In this document: positions 25,401 through 37,130 of the stretch, piece after piece | Position numbering within the stretch: the first letter of the stretch is position 1 | Layout of the letters: each line of letters starts with the position of its first letter | Source of the DNA: Sequoia sempervirens | Taxonomy: Eukaryota > Streptophyta > Pinopsida > Cupressales > Cupressaceae | DNA: 64,000 nt | NCBI GenBank assembly: GCA_007258455.2 | Contig: VDFB02047230.1 | Location: forward strand, 156,585,118-156,649,117 | Reading direction: 5' to 3' | Notes under the pieces: generated by a model | The model's input: the letters and a program-made list of their open reading frames with translations, nothing else | What the model was told of the DNA's origin: nothing | The model's database searches: none | Translations under genes and position numbers: made by a program

Positions 25401-25873
25401 TCTTGGCCCAAATTGCAAGAAGACCAGTGGTGTCATGACAGTTGAGGTTCAGAGATTTATATGTTATAAATGTAATCATGTATTATTTGGAATGGCTTTA
25501 AAAGCCCACTTGCAAATGTAATTTTATTTGTAATTCAGCATTGTAACATTGAAATAGATGTATTGAAAAGAAAGATTTGATGTAACATTGAAATAGATGT
25601 ATTGATTGAAAGTTAGTGATGTAATTGAAAACTTGAGCAAATTTATGGAAACTCATTGATATGTAAATAGCAATCATATATGTATCATTGCAATGATCCT
25701 TGTTATTAATTAAATTTATTTCTTTGCATACATGGAATGAGATTTATTCAGAATTTATCTTTTTAGCATTCATGGAAAGACCATGACATATGCATCCTTT
25801 GTTTTACTATCTTTGGAATGTACTAAGTTTGGTAATTGCGTGGTTAAATGAACATAAATTTTCAAGTGTTACA
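22467..25873 (+). repeat. 3' LTR of the Gypsy element
   Basis: It begins TGTCAAGTCTCAATCC and ends AGTGTTACA, collinear with the 5' LTR. CCCTC follows at once, then satellite. It repeats the TA tract, the GC-rich block and the lysine-rich frame of the 5' LTR. Confidence 0.92.
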
Positions 25874-26661
25874 CCCTCCCTCTCTCTCTCTCAAGTATCC
25901 TCAATATCCTACCCCCTCTCCCTCTCTTAGGTCTTTCTCCCACTCACTCACTCCCTCTATCTCTCTCCCCTTAACCGTAAACCCTAAACCCTAAAACCTT
26001 AACCCTTAAACCCTCTACCCTCTACCCTTAACCCTCCCTTCCTTTATCTCTCTCTCTCTCAAGTATCTCCCTCCTAGCACCACTCCCTCTCTTAGGTCTC
26101 TCTCACTCACTCACTCACTTTATCTCAAGTCTCTCCATCCTACCCCTTCTCCCTCTCTTAGGTCTTTCTCTCACTCACTCACTCCCTCTATCTCTCTCCC
26201 CTCCAACCTTAACCCTAAACCCTTAAACCATCTACCCTCTACCCGTAACCCTCCCTCCCTCTATCTCTCTCCCACTCCTTTCGTCTCTCTCTCTAAAGTA
26301 TCTTCAATATCCTACCCCCTCTCCTTCTCTTAGGTCTCTCTCTCTCACTCCCTCTATCTCTCCCCTTAATCCTTAACCCTTAAACCCTCTACCCTCTACG
26401 CTCCCTTCCTTTATTTCTCTCCCACTCCCTCCCTCTCTCTCTCTCTCAAGTTTCTCCCTCCTACCCCTTAACCATAAACCCTTAAACCCTAACCCTTAAA
26501 CCTTATATCCTCTACCCTCAACACTCTTCCCTTCTCCCTTCCCCCTCCTAATTCTCTCTCTCTCTCTACCTCTCCCCTTCTTCCCCTCTTCCCCTCCTAA
26601 TTCTTTCTATATATATATATATCTCCCTTTCCCCTCTCTCTCTCTCATTTTCCCTCCTCCC

Positions 26662-26699
<38 letters not shown>

Positions 26700-26730
26700 C
26701 CCTCCACCTCCTAATTACTCTTGGGTATAT
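25874..26730. repeat. CT-rich/CCCTAAA composite satellite, block 3 (right half)
   Basis: This continues the array interrupted by the Gypsy element, with the same landmarks (CTCAATATCCTACCCC, CTAGCACCACTCCCTCTC, CCCTAAACCC). It grades into plain CT tracts with a short TATATATATA stretch at about 26,605. Confidence 0.85.
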
Positions 26731-27740
26731 GTGTGCAAAAATCGGATATCAGATTTATGCGACCAAAATATTACATTTTAAAATGTTTTTCAAATTAGAT
26801 ATTAGACACGAATTGGATATCCAAAACAAATTAGATATCCGATTTGTAGTACTTTGGCTTGGGAATTGCTATGGAGCAATGTACTAGCACCCAACCCAAG
26901 AAAAAAGTCAAATCAGGATTTTCAAGTTTTTTGGCGAGTTTAAAATGCTACTTTTTTCATGTTGCCACTTTTTGGCCCATCATGATCCTGCACATACCCA
27001 GGTCTAAATCAAGTAGTTGTTATTGCTAAGGTGGATCACTCCTTTCTTCGAAAGCCATACACTTATGATTGGGTCAAGTGTTCTTTTCTTTAGAAATTTC
27101 CTATTGCCTTTTTGATAGGTTAATTATGATTTGATTAGAAGGGTTATGAAGCGCTTATTTCAAACAAATATGTTTATGAAAGAAGTATATTGGCTTGAAA
27201 TTCAATATGATTTGTATTCTAATGTAAAAACTACAAAGAATGGAAACAATTCTTTCAACACATAAACTATTATGTAGTAGTCAATTAAAATGAAAAAGCT
27301 TACTCTATATTAGTTAGGATACACAACTAAGAAAATGATCTAAAGTGACTTATTTATCCTAGAGGAACTAAGTATATAGTATACAAAGAAAACCAACAAA
27401 CCCACAACTACCCCTATTTTGAAGGAGTTTAGTTTTCTCCCCTTCCTAATCTTGCTAATATTGTCTAATTATTTTAAAGAGATGAAGGTTCATAACACAA
27501 CTCTATTCAACCTAGTAAATAGCTTAGTTAATGAAACTTGAAAAAAGCAACAAAAGAATTGCTACATTTGTCATTTCATGTTGAATGAAGAGTAGTGATG
27601 ATAATCTACTTATAGTTTAATAAAACACTATTTTCATAAGAAGGCTTGACATTAGAAAGATAAGTGTTACTTATAGTTTAATAAAACACTATTATAGTTT
27701 TACCAACATATACTATTGTATGCTTGCATGGCTTTTTAGT
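26731..27740. other. Unassigned AT-rich DNA
   Basis: No gene or repeat family is recognised. Near 26.74-26.85 kb a short word related to ATCGGATATC appears in both orientations, but it makes no larger structure. Confidence 0.4.
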
Positions 27741-28215
27741 TAATATATGGGGAGAGAAAGAGAGAGAGATAGACATATATGGGAAGAGAAAGAGAGATGG
27801 AGATATATGGGAAGAGAAAGGAAGAGAGGTGGAGATAGAGAGTCGATAGATAGGGGGGATAGGGAGGGAGAGATGGTGAGAAATGGAGAGGGGGAGGGAG
27901 AGAAAGGGATATAGATAGAAATAGATAGAGAGAGGAGTGAGAGGGAGATAAAAATAGAAATAGAGATAGAGATATAGAGTAGGAGAGATGGAGAGAAAGA
28001 TGGAGTGAATGAGAGAGAAAGGGGGGAGATGGAGAGATAGCTCAATAGATAGAGGGGGGAAGAGGGAGTGACATAGATAGTGGGAGATATATCAATCACC
28101 CTCCCTATATATCTATCTATTCATCCTTATCTCTTTATCTCTCTACCTCTCTCTATCTATTTGTCTCCATTTCTATTTGTATGTTTGTCATTATCTCCCT
28201 CTCTCTCTATATTTT
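27741..28215. repeat. Purine tract followed by pyrimidine tract (GAGATA/TATCTC low complexity)
   Basis: About 350 bp of GAGAGA, GATAGA and ATATGGGAAGAG repeats is followed by about 115 bp of TCTCTATCTATC-type sequence. The halves are roughly complementary and could fold into a long imperfect hairpin. It lacks the telomere-like words of the other satellite. A serine-rich minus-strand frame here is an artefact. Confidence 0.7.
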
Positions 28216-29064
28216 CTTCCCTATATTTATCTTTGTCTCCTTAAGTGTGCAATGGGTACATTGAAGAGGTCTTAAAGGAGAATTATTTCATATCTTTTAA
28301 TCAAATGGAATGCTACCAGCATAACTCCCCAAGGACACATACATCCTTGGATTGTTGACATGAAACAAACCATATTAATATATATTACTATTATATTAAA
28401 TATATTTTGTATTATATAAAAATATATTTTATTATTTACTATTTAATTATAATAATTTTATATGTATTTAATACTCTGAAAGCAAAGAATATAATATATA
28501 ATTATAATAAGTTGAATAATTATATTATTTATTATGTAAAATATAGCTAATATATACTTAACTATATTGTATATCATTAAAACCTAGCTAAATGGCGCCA
28601 AAATCTTCAACTTAAATAACATACTGTAAAACCTAACGAAACCAAGTTGTAGCTCGTCAAATTGGAGAAGTGAAAGGTCAATACCTGCGTCAAGGAAGAG
28701 TTTGGAGTAGTGAAAACAAGGTCAATGCCAGAGCCGAGGAAGAGTTTGGAGTTAAAACAAGGTCAATACCAAAGGCTTAATTTGAGTTTGAGGAGGAAAT
28801 AAGACACTGATTTCACAAGGAGGAAGGAGTTTTGGAGGAGCGGAAAACAAGGCTCTCAATTAACAAAAGTGGTCGTAGGATGAGTGGTTGAGGCACTTAG
28901 GGAAAATTCTATGACCATGGGGCAATGAGTACTGTAAGTTTGGCACCCCCATTCTCTTTAACCTTCAATTTTCATGCCTAGTTTCCAAAGATCTTCTCAT
29001 ACATTGGCACCCCTATTCTCGTAAAATGGTATAAGATAAGATAGAAAAATAAAATAGCTTAGTC
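28216..29064. other. Unassigned DNA with an AT-rich core and short imperfect repeats
   Basis: A very AT-rich stretch lies at about 28,375-28,575. At 28,670-28,800 a word like GAGGAAGAGTTTGGAGT with AACAAGGTCAATACC recurs two or three times at about 60 bp. No coding region is recognised. Confidence 0.4.
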
Positions 29065-29290
29065 CTTCACATTTTTATCGACCAACCTCAAGTCTTGGAA
29101 AAAATCCCATAATCTACCCACATTTTGGTTGAGGTCTAGGATTTCATCACACATAGCCTTCATCGCATGAGTCTGAAGCAATTGTAGACTTAACACAAGT
29201 ATATGCTAGGCTAAGGTAGATCTAATGAATGGAAATAGAGGCATACAACTCTTCTTTAATACCTCCACCACAAACATATGCAAGGTGTTG
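29065..29290 (-). pseudogene. C-terminal coding fragment of an unknown protein
   Basis: On the minus strand about 74 codons read through with a single TAG and end in TAA. The pattern includes MFVVEVLKKSCMPLFPFIRS and ends NQNVGRLWDFFQDLRLVDK. The composition is natural and helical. The TAG could come from CAG. It sits just outside the third X 3' flank. I do not recognise the family. Confidence 0.4.
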
Positions 29291-29305
29291 GTTGTTTTTA
29301 TGGTA

Positions 29306-30468
29306 AGTAGGTTGATCTTCTAATCTACCTATGGAATTTCCAATTCTAATAAAGGGAAGCTCTTAGGACCTGGACCAACTGACGAGGATTTGAAAGACCT
29401 CCTACACTTTGGGCTCTGCAAGACCTCGAGGGTGATCCAATGCTTTACAACCTTGCACCATCATCACAAACAACATTAACAAAACAAATAATCTCATTTA
29501 ATAGCTCAACATAATAGATAATAATGAATATAATTGGTTGTTTATCAATAATATCAACTATTTGGAGCATGAGATAACTACAACAACATTTCATAGTATA
29601 AGATAGTCATTGATGTGAAATTTGTAGCAAGCTCTAGGTAAAGGAAAATAAATACTAAACCATACGAATAAGTACAACTTAGATCAGTGCCATATATCCA
29701 TTGGAGGAGTCAAATTTATAAGCATCTAAGGGTTTATGACAGATTTAACACATAACATATAAGATCCTTGATAACATTGTTTTACAATCTCATCAATATG
29801 TATTCTAACCCAATACTACTTATCAAATCCTTATACAAAACATATCCACCTACAATCCCATTCAAGCATTTTAATTAATTCCTTGAATTAAAGCTAAAAC
29901 AAGAATCATACACACCACAATATTAGTGAGATGAATGAAGCAACCCTTGATCATTTTATTCAAAATTCAGATATATTTGTACAATGGAGAGACTTGAGTT
30001 CGAATTAATCATATCAATTCAAATGCCAATACTGTTATAAAACATCAAATCCCCATGAATTCAAAACCTACTACAGAATGACTCAAAACTTAAATTGCAT
30101 TTTCCCTAAAACCATCAGACTTTACAATTTTCTCTGCAACTTCATCTAGACTCGACCAAAAATATCTAACTTGCTAACCCGTACTTCTGGCTTTGAAATC
30201 CTTCTTATAGAAAAAGAAGGAGCAAACAAGCATTGGGCTAGAAAGCACACTGTCACCAACCAATTGGACCGCCTTGTGATATTCCAAAAATTTGTTACAA
30301 CAACAATATCCCCAGAGAATCTTCTTTTTCATCATGCCAACTGAGAATGGTTGATGCAACAACAAAAAACTTCAAGAATTCCACACCTAGACTATCACCA
30401 AAAAAATAAACTGGAATCTATTGTAACTACAACAACTGATTTGTCAACCGTTAGCAGCCTACTCCTTT
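29306..30468 (-). repeat. Third copy of the family-X 3' flank
   Basis: It is collinear, in the same orientation, with 3,978-5,143, including GGAATTTCCAATTCTAAT, GGGCTCTGCAAGACC and CCATATATCCATTGG-like words. It is not bordered by satellite here, unlike the other two copies. Confidence 0.75.
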
Positions 30469-30672
30469 TCACTCTTCCTTAGTTAAATATACATTTACCC
30501 ATTTCTGGTACTCTTCATTAGTTGGCCAATCAAAATTGATCACCTCATTCACCTTGAAACTATAAGGTTTGTACTTAACTACCACCTGATTTGCTTCTCT
30601 TTCAAAAGACTCCAAGAATGAGTTGGTGCTAATGATTTTGTCCATACAGCTCATCAACAAATCATAATCTAA
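30469..30672 (-). pseudogene. C-terminal fragment of a third family-X copy
   Basis: An open 63-codon tail, from SCMDKIISTNSFLESFEREA to DWPTNEEYQKWVNVYLTKEE and a stop, matches the degraded end of the X gene at 5,144-5,345, where the same tail has stops. It therefore shows the true C-terminus of the family. The match breaks off at about 30,672, so the rest of the gene is absent. Confidence 0.65.
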
Positions 30673-32334
30673 GTTACCCTATTTTTGAGGGTTTTGTAGT
30701 CACTGATGGATATAAGGGGGTTTTTAAGACCCTTAGAAGTGATTATCAGATTGTGTAAGGAGGCCCTGGATGTATCGTTTGTAATTTCATAATGTACGAA
30801 TAGGGTGTAGGATGAGAAATAGAGAAGGTATAGCTGATGTCCTCAAGAGTTTTGTGAAGAAAAGTATGTGAAATAAAAGGTTCAAGCCTAGGTTTCAACA
30901 AAATATGTATGGGAGATCTAATTTTATGAATTTTATCCATGTGTAGACCTAATGGGTTGTTTATAAACACCTAATATAAATGATATATTATTAATAAACA
31001 TCAATATCATTATCACACACACACACATCATCAATATTACATATATATATATATGCATGCATGTACGTAGTATGTATGTATATGTATTTTAAAATGTAAA
31101 TGTAAATGCAATTACTAGATGCCTCCTAGAACAATAAATGCAACATATCATTAAAGAAATCTATATCTATGCATAGTAGAGCTTTCTAAATGCAAGTGCA
31201 AAATGCAAAGAGCAGCTTGTTTTAGAGGTTATAGATGACAACATATCCTATAAATTACTGTAATTTTGAAATTTAAAGTCTTTCAACAGCTGACATAATA
31301 TGAAATCAATCAAACTATTAAACTAGATGAGAAATAAATGAAAATAGTAAATGCATATGTGTGTATTTGTAAATGTAAGTGTAAAATAAATAGGAATAAT
31401 GAAAATTATAAAAGAATACAAGGAAAGGTCTCCTCCCTTCTTGGTAGTGATAACCTCCTCCACACACAACCCTTAAAAATTATGAATAGAGGAATATAAT
31501 CTTTGAAGAACTCAAAGTTGATTCTCTCCTACCTGATGCAATTAGTCAATTTATCCTTACAAGCATTTATAGTGATTACTAGAGGCACATAGACCAATTC
31601 TTCATAATAGAAGAATTTGATCATACTTTTCCAATGACGACATTATGAGAAAACCTTAGGTTAAATGAATAATTCCTAGATAAATTCTTTAAATCATGTC
31701 CAACTATATAAGAGAAGACCACTACTATGTGTACCTGGATACCATGGAGAAAGGATCTTTGGGCTCTTTTATCAATCATCCTATCTTAAAACATACCAAA
31801 AGTATCCTAGTGATTAGACATAGGAAGATTTAAGATGACTTCAAAAAAAATTATTGCCAAAGCATAAATTTATGATGACTTAACCAAGCCTAGTACACAC
31901 TCCCTCCCCGTTAACCACTTAGACATATGGAAATTAAATGTAAATTTGCTGCTATTTTTAGTCATGTAGTTGTCCAATAAACCACTTGGTGGTGTTTCTC
32001 TTCAAGTTTATTTACTTGAATGAAGAGAAAAAGTCCTTTGATTACAATTAGAGAATACATTTGAGGCCTTCGTTGTGTAACTGGTGGACCATAGTCACAT
32101 TTAACACTTGTTACAAAGTTTGGGAGTTAATACGTTAAGTAGATTTGATTTGTGATGGACACATTTGGATGGTAGTAACAATAAATTGCAATCTATCAAG
32201 ACTTGATTACCTTATAACATGTGAAATTCTAGCGATGAAATTATAAATTAATCATAATGCCACTTTAGGATCACATCACCATGAAAGAACTACATCCAAC
32301 ATCCTTATGTGTGTAGGTACCACCAAATAGGTAT
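30673..32334. other. Unassigned DNA with short microsatellites
   Basis: CACACACACACA and ATATATATATGCATGCATG runs lie at about 31,012-31,075. Otherwise I see no gene, repeat end or RNA. Confidence 0.4.
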
Positions 32335-33614
32335 TTGTCAGATCTGTCTTCCTCGAGTGAGGGAAATTCAGGAAGAGAAGAGGAAAGTGAGACATGTAGT
32401 ATGTCTAAAAGAGGGAGATCAACTAGAGGTCAAAAGATTAGAAGAAAATTTTGTAAATGCATGGAATTTTTTCTTGCTAAAGGGGGGTCATGTTCTTGTG
32501 ATGATGAGAGCATAGGCAATGTCGAGGTTCCCTTGAGGTACAAACATCTATGAAAACAATGGGTACTCAAGGAACTTCCTCCAATAAACACTGATTTTTA
32601 TGTCAACGAGAGGATATATCGCATAGCAACATTGTCATTACATGGTTTGGGCCTATTTTGTATGGACGACATAAAGCTCTATTACAACAATGTTATTGAA
32701 TTGATGGAGTATGTTGGACCCTGTTGCAGTTACAAAGATTGGATGCAACTTGTTCGATATACATGAAGTATGCATAGGTATGCACTATGAGCAAATTATA
32801 TACAGCTAAAAGATAAGGATCAAAATAAAGGAGTGGCTATGTACATTGGCAGAAGGCCAAAAGCATCAGGGAATATTGTAGGGTTTATAAATAGTGGCGA
32901 TGATCTTGGCTTCAGTCAGTTAAGCAACTCCACTGTGATATATTCTGAGGGCGCCGGGCTGAGGAAAACCGTATTCAGTATAAAAGCGATAAAAATCAAT
33001 AACTCAAGTAGGGAAGAGTTGTTAATCGATTACAATTTAATTTGCTTAGATACAAACGCAATTACTATGGGGGTGGTACGTACTATATACCATTTTACCC
33101 AAACTCCAATTAATGACTCCAATATACCATTTTATTATTATGTTTTTTTTCGTAAGTCTATTGGTTTCATTTTGGTAATATTTTTTTATATTTAATTTTT
33201 GTCATGACATTGATTCGAGGAGAAGTGGCTCCATCCCTAAAGCACGAGATCACAATTCTTATCTTCGTGTGCTTGCACTAATAGGTTTACTCTCATTATA
33301 ATTATAAATCTAGATATGAGCAAAATGTTTTATTATTATGTTGTTTGATAAGTTTATTGGGTTAATTTTGACAATGTTTTTTAATATTCTTGTTGTAGTT
33401 GATTGATCTAAAGAAAGGCACCAACAAAGAGACTATATAATCCATAGGAGGTGTACATTATGAGACATCACGAGATCTCAACAAAATGAAGGTTTATATT
33501 ATTACATCCAAAAAAAATGCATGAAGAAATACTTCAATTATTATTCATAGTGCCTCAAACAATGAGATAAGAGAGAGGGTTAAAATATTGATTGAGATAG
33601 CACAAAACTTGCAA
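32335..33614 (+). pseudogene. SET-domain-like protein, exons 1 and 2, decayed
   Basis: The first segment (32,335-33,075) keeps one frame with three TGA stops, each explicable by CGA to TGA. It reads HGLGLFCMDD...ELMEYVGP, then KGVAMYIGRRPKASGNIVGF, then SIKAIKINNSSREELLIDYN. This order (GLGLF, EYVG, GN-GFIN, EELLIDYN) matches the SET methyltransferase fold, although the usual NHSC is replaced by NSGD. A donor GTACGT follows. The second exon (33,399-33,614) starts after TTGTTGTAG in matching phase, has two stops, and ends before GTAAGT. The true start lies upstream and was not found. Enzymatic activity is unlikely in this state. Confidence 0.5.
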
Positions 33615-33716
33615 GTAAGTTGTCATGATGTCTTTAATTATAACATAAGTTCATTCATGGTTTTATATTTTGTACTTTATGTCATGAACTAAAATATTTT
33701 TTTTGAGTTGGAGCGC

Positions 33717-35296
33717 GAGAGGGATTTTGCGCCCCTCGGCGATGTTCCTCACGAAATATGATCGTGGGTACTGCAGGTGCTGCCCGAGGAGTAGGGGTTG
33801 GTACAAGTGTTGATCCTGATCTTCTTGCACATACATCACATCATTCAACCCCATCATTCATGCCTATATTGTTGTCTCAAATGTCGGCAACACATAGCAT
33901 GCAAAAGATTCATTAGCACAATCTCCGTATAACACATGCCGTAATACGCGCCAGACATGTACTCCGATGCAGAGGCCACTAGTAATCGGGTTATATTTAG
34001 CAAAGATTTCCTGGATCTTCCCATATTAGTAGTACAGGAACATTGCCAGTCACATTTGTGGTGACTGAGGATTTCATTCCCATAAAGATAGAGAAGGTCC
34101 CAAGTACTTTAAATTGTTTTAATTATTATTATATATTTATTCCAATTGAAATTTACTTATTGATCACTCTTTAGACTATTGATCCCATGATCATTTTTAT
34201 GGTGAAATGATGCTTTATAAACATTCATGGAGGATATGATTGAGCTCTTCATTCTGCAATTTATACTATGGATAGACGCTGGGAATGCCCTAAAATTCTG
34301 AGGATTTTAAAAGATGGAGCTCATTAAATCTGATTGAATAGTTTTTCGTGATGTAAAGTACTTGAATCAACTCAAGGTCCTTTAAGAAAGCTTGGTAATT
34401 TGGCTCTAGTAAGTGATGAGGGACTCAATTGATAGGGCTCCTGATTCAGGAGAAGAAACAAAAGCACGAAAGTGTCCCCCCATGATTCTAGAGAGGGAGT
34501 GGAAGAACCTGGTGTTGGATGGAAAGGAGAAGGCTAAAAAGAAAAAAGGAAAGACACCATCGAGCCAAGAAAGGTATGTGATGCTATCAAAAATGTAATT
34601 ATATACTGATTACTCTTTCTTTTTACATAATCTAACATATTTCAAACTTTTCATAGGCTGCCCGACACATCAAAGGCAATAAAGGCAAGAATAGAAAAAC
34701 ATGGGCAACACAAACTTGGCTATGGTGGTTATATGAAATTAGTCACACGAATTGTAAGTATCAATAAATGAAATATTGTATCCAAATAATAAATTGAAAA
34801 CAATTTTGGTTTTATCACACCATAGAAGAAAAATTCATGCTCTTATGCAAAAATTTAGGGCTCTGAATTCAACAGAGTTCCATAGAAGATGACTTGAAGA
34901 TTGCCTTCCAGCAAGGCTATGGAGTCGTGGCTGAATGCCTAAGAGTCTTGACTGGGAAAACACAATCTTCCACTACATTCGACATGCAGGTGAATAAACT
35001 CAATAAAGTTTATTTAAAATTGAATACTTGTGCAATCTATTCAATATTAATTTCCACCATAAAGTAATTACATGCCTATTTGTTTTAAACATTCAAGCAA
35101 TGACAATTCTACACATGACATTGGAATGCAGCCTGGTGAGGGTGGACCACAACCTGTAGATGAAGGTCATGGTGTGCATCCCTGTACTTTAGAGCATGTA
35201 GAGCATGATTAACATGTTGAGCATGATCAGGCTAGAGAAGATCAGGAACATGATGTGGCCCCATCAAGTAAAGAGGACCATTTCGAAGCAATTATG
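33717..35296 (+). pseudogene. Further exons of a decayed gene, possibly the same as the SET-like one
   Basis: Several coding-like segments are bordered by plausible splice sites. About 33,717-33,900 reads GTAGAARGVGVGTSVDPDLL. About 34,413-34,571 is lysine-rich and ends at a GTATGT donor. 34,659-34,755 reads KAIKARIEKHGQHKLGYGGY and ends at GTAAGT. About 34,827-34,990 has two TGA stops. About 35,130-35,296 repeats EHVEHDQ. The GGY segment loosely recalls plant En/Spm-type transposon proteins, but that is weak. Linking these to the upstream SET-like exons rests on strand, spacing and matching decay only. Confidence 0.35.
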
Positions 35297-36496
35297 GTAG
35301 GAATTTCTGCAATTTCGGTGGTATTAATTTGAATGAATTCTTCATGTTTCTAAATCTTGAGGTTTGAGTGTGAGGAGGATGGATCTAATGGAAAGCTGAG
35401 CGGATTCGCTTTTGAGAAAGATCGTAGTGAAATATGATCTCAGTCTCACTGTGAAGAGGACTACTTTCATGGTTCTCTTGAACCTGATTATTGGACTCTC
35501 GAATTTCGGCGGTGATGAATTTAATTTTGTAACTCCTTTTGGCTGTTTCTAAATGTGAGATCGGCGATTTTAGAGGGAAACAACACATCGAGCGTTACTT
35601 TTGAGTCTTATAAAAAATTGGCGAATTTGATGCGTGGACTCATCGTGCAAAGAGAAACCAACGAAGTGTTCTCTTTTAATTAATGAAATACTCTGGTAAC
35701 AATAATAATAAAACATATTTGGTTTGAATATTTTTGAGCGATAGTGGTATGAATCCTCTTGCGTCACGCATCCACATCATGAGCATTCATCAGGCTGGTA
35801 TTTAAGATCGGCTGCCGTAAGGTAAGAAATCTAGGTATGGGGATAGATGATTTAGAAAATGATACTCCACTTCAGATTTTTTTAGCTTTAAAAAAATAAC
35901 AAAAAAAAAGTGATTGTAATCATATCATGACAACCATATTTTTGATAATATGTAAAAACTGAAAGAGTGAATATTACATGTTAATGAATGAATGTGAATA
36001 TGTTAATTAATGAATGTTATATGTTAATGAATGAATGTTATATGTTATTAATGGATGAATGAAAGATTAATTTTATATTATTGGGTATGGGGAATTGAGA
36101 GTGATGTGAAGGGGGGGGGAATGAGCTTCCATCGTCACGTGGTTGGCCCTATTAAGTAGAGAATATTAAATTATTCTTGAAACAAAGAGAAGCTCAATAA
36201 GGTAATGCACTTTCCAATATAAGAAATGCATCATTTGAAGCATCAAACCAATATGCAAAGATGAAAGAAAGTGCTAACTTTTCACTATGGTGGCAGAAAA
36301 ATGATTATTTATACCCTGAATCCATGCTCTGCATCATAATTTGAAGTTGTTTCCATTCCAATGTTCTGAGTTTAGTTTGTTTGTATGGTTTTGTATGAAT
36401 ACCACATTGTGTTGTGTGTGGATTTGGTTTCAAAGCTCTGTTTCTTCTATTTTTAGTGGTGACATAACTCTAAAATTTAACTTTTGTGAATAACAG
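35297..36496. other. Unassigned DNA
   Basis: A short tandem of TGAATGTTATATGTTAATGAA-like words lies near 35.98-36.06 kb and a run of nine G near 36,110. No gene is recognised. The part just before 36,497 has the T-rich, AG-ending look of an intron. Confidence 0.35.
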
Positions 36497-36620
36497 GTTA
36501 GTGGAAAAATTGATAGCTCTGAAGGGTTTAGAGGCTTGATTGAGATAGATACACAGATATTTGGATCTTCTTGTTGATGGGAGGCTTCCAATTAACCATG
36601 AAATTTTGTACCATCTGCAG
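36497..36620 (+). pseudogene. RPN8: Single exon of 26S proteasome subunit RPN8 (PSMD7), decayed
   Basis: After an AACAG acceptor the frame reads EKLIALKGLEA, a TGA, LR, a TAG, then [20 protein letters not shown] and YHLQ, directly followed by GTATGG. This is the conserved segment of RPN8 after its MPN domain; the family continues DVFNLLPNLNV, which is absent. The exon ends exactly where a splice site is visible. One stop fits CGA to TGA. No neighbouring RPN8 exon was found within about 400 bp on either side, so this is a genomic fragment with intron remnants, not a processed copy. Confidence 0.8.
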
Positions 36621-37130
36621 GTATGGAAAAGTTTCTCTACTTACATTCATTCTTGATCATAAATGTTGTAAATGATATTAATGCTTCAAACTTAAGATTT
36701 GTTTCATTGTTATAATGATCAAAATGTTATACTTTGCTATACATTCAAGAATTCTCTTGCCCCTACCTTTTGCTCTCTCCCCCCTCCTTTTAAGAATTTT
36801 CTTTGTCATAAAAGATTCACATTTTCTGTCTCATTTACACAAATTTATCTAAAGCGCTAGGAGTGAATAAAAATATGTAAAAGATGATGGATTATGTCTA
36901 AAAAAAAACTTTCCATCTTATATCTAATTAAATCCTTAATATTTGAATAGTTTAGAGCTCGAATAATGCTTGTATATGCATGTGTAGTGTTGTGCAGTTT
37001 TGCACACACGACCCACTTGGAGTAGGGACCCACTTTTCGGGATGTCTTTTGACCTTTTGGTTTTATTGGATTTGTCTTTTTGAGGTCTTGAGATGTTGAT
37101 CTTGTTGGCTTTGATCTTGTCCTGAGGCTT
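36621..37130. other. Unassigned DNA between the RPN8 fragment and copy A
   Basis: The first part is probably RPN8 intron remnant. From about 36,985 the sequence becomes richer in C and G and probably belongs to copy A, but the join cannot be placed. Confidence 0.35.

Larger units (their letters stand above)
14418..25873 (+). mobile_element. Complete but decayed Ty3/Gypsy (chromovirus-like) retrotransposon
   Basis: The element is 11.5 kb, with two LTRs of about 3.4 kb, a primer site, gag-protease-RT-RNase H-integrase order, a chromodomain-like C-terminus, a polypurine tract and a 5-bp target duplication. Integrase after RNase H defines Ty3/Gypsy. The tail motif ending EDINRAFPHL fits chromoviruses. 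The first 125 bp of the two LTRs differ at only about 5 sites by eye, so the insertion is moderately old. The coding region has more than 20 stops and at least one frame change, so it cannot move by itself. Confidence 0.92.
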
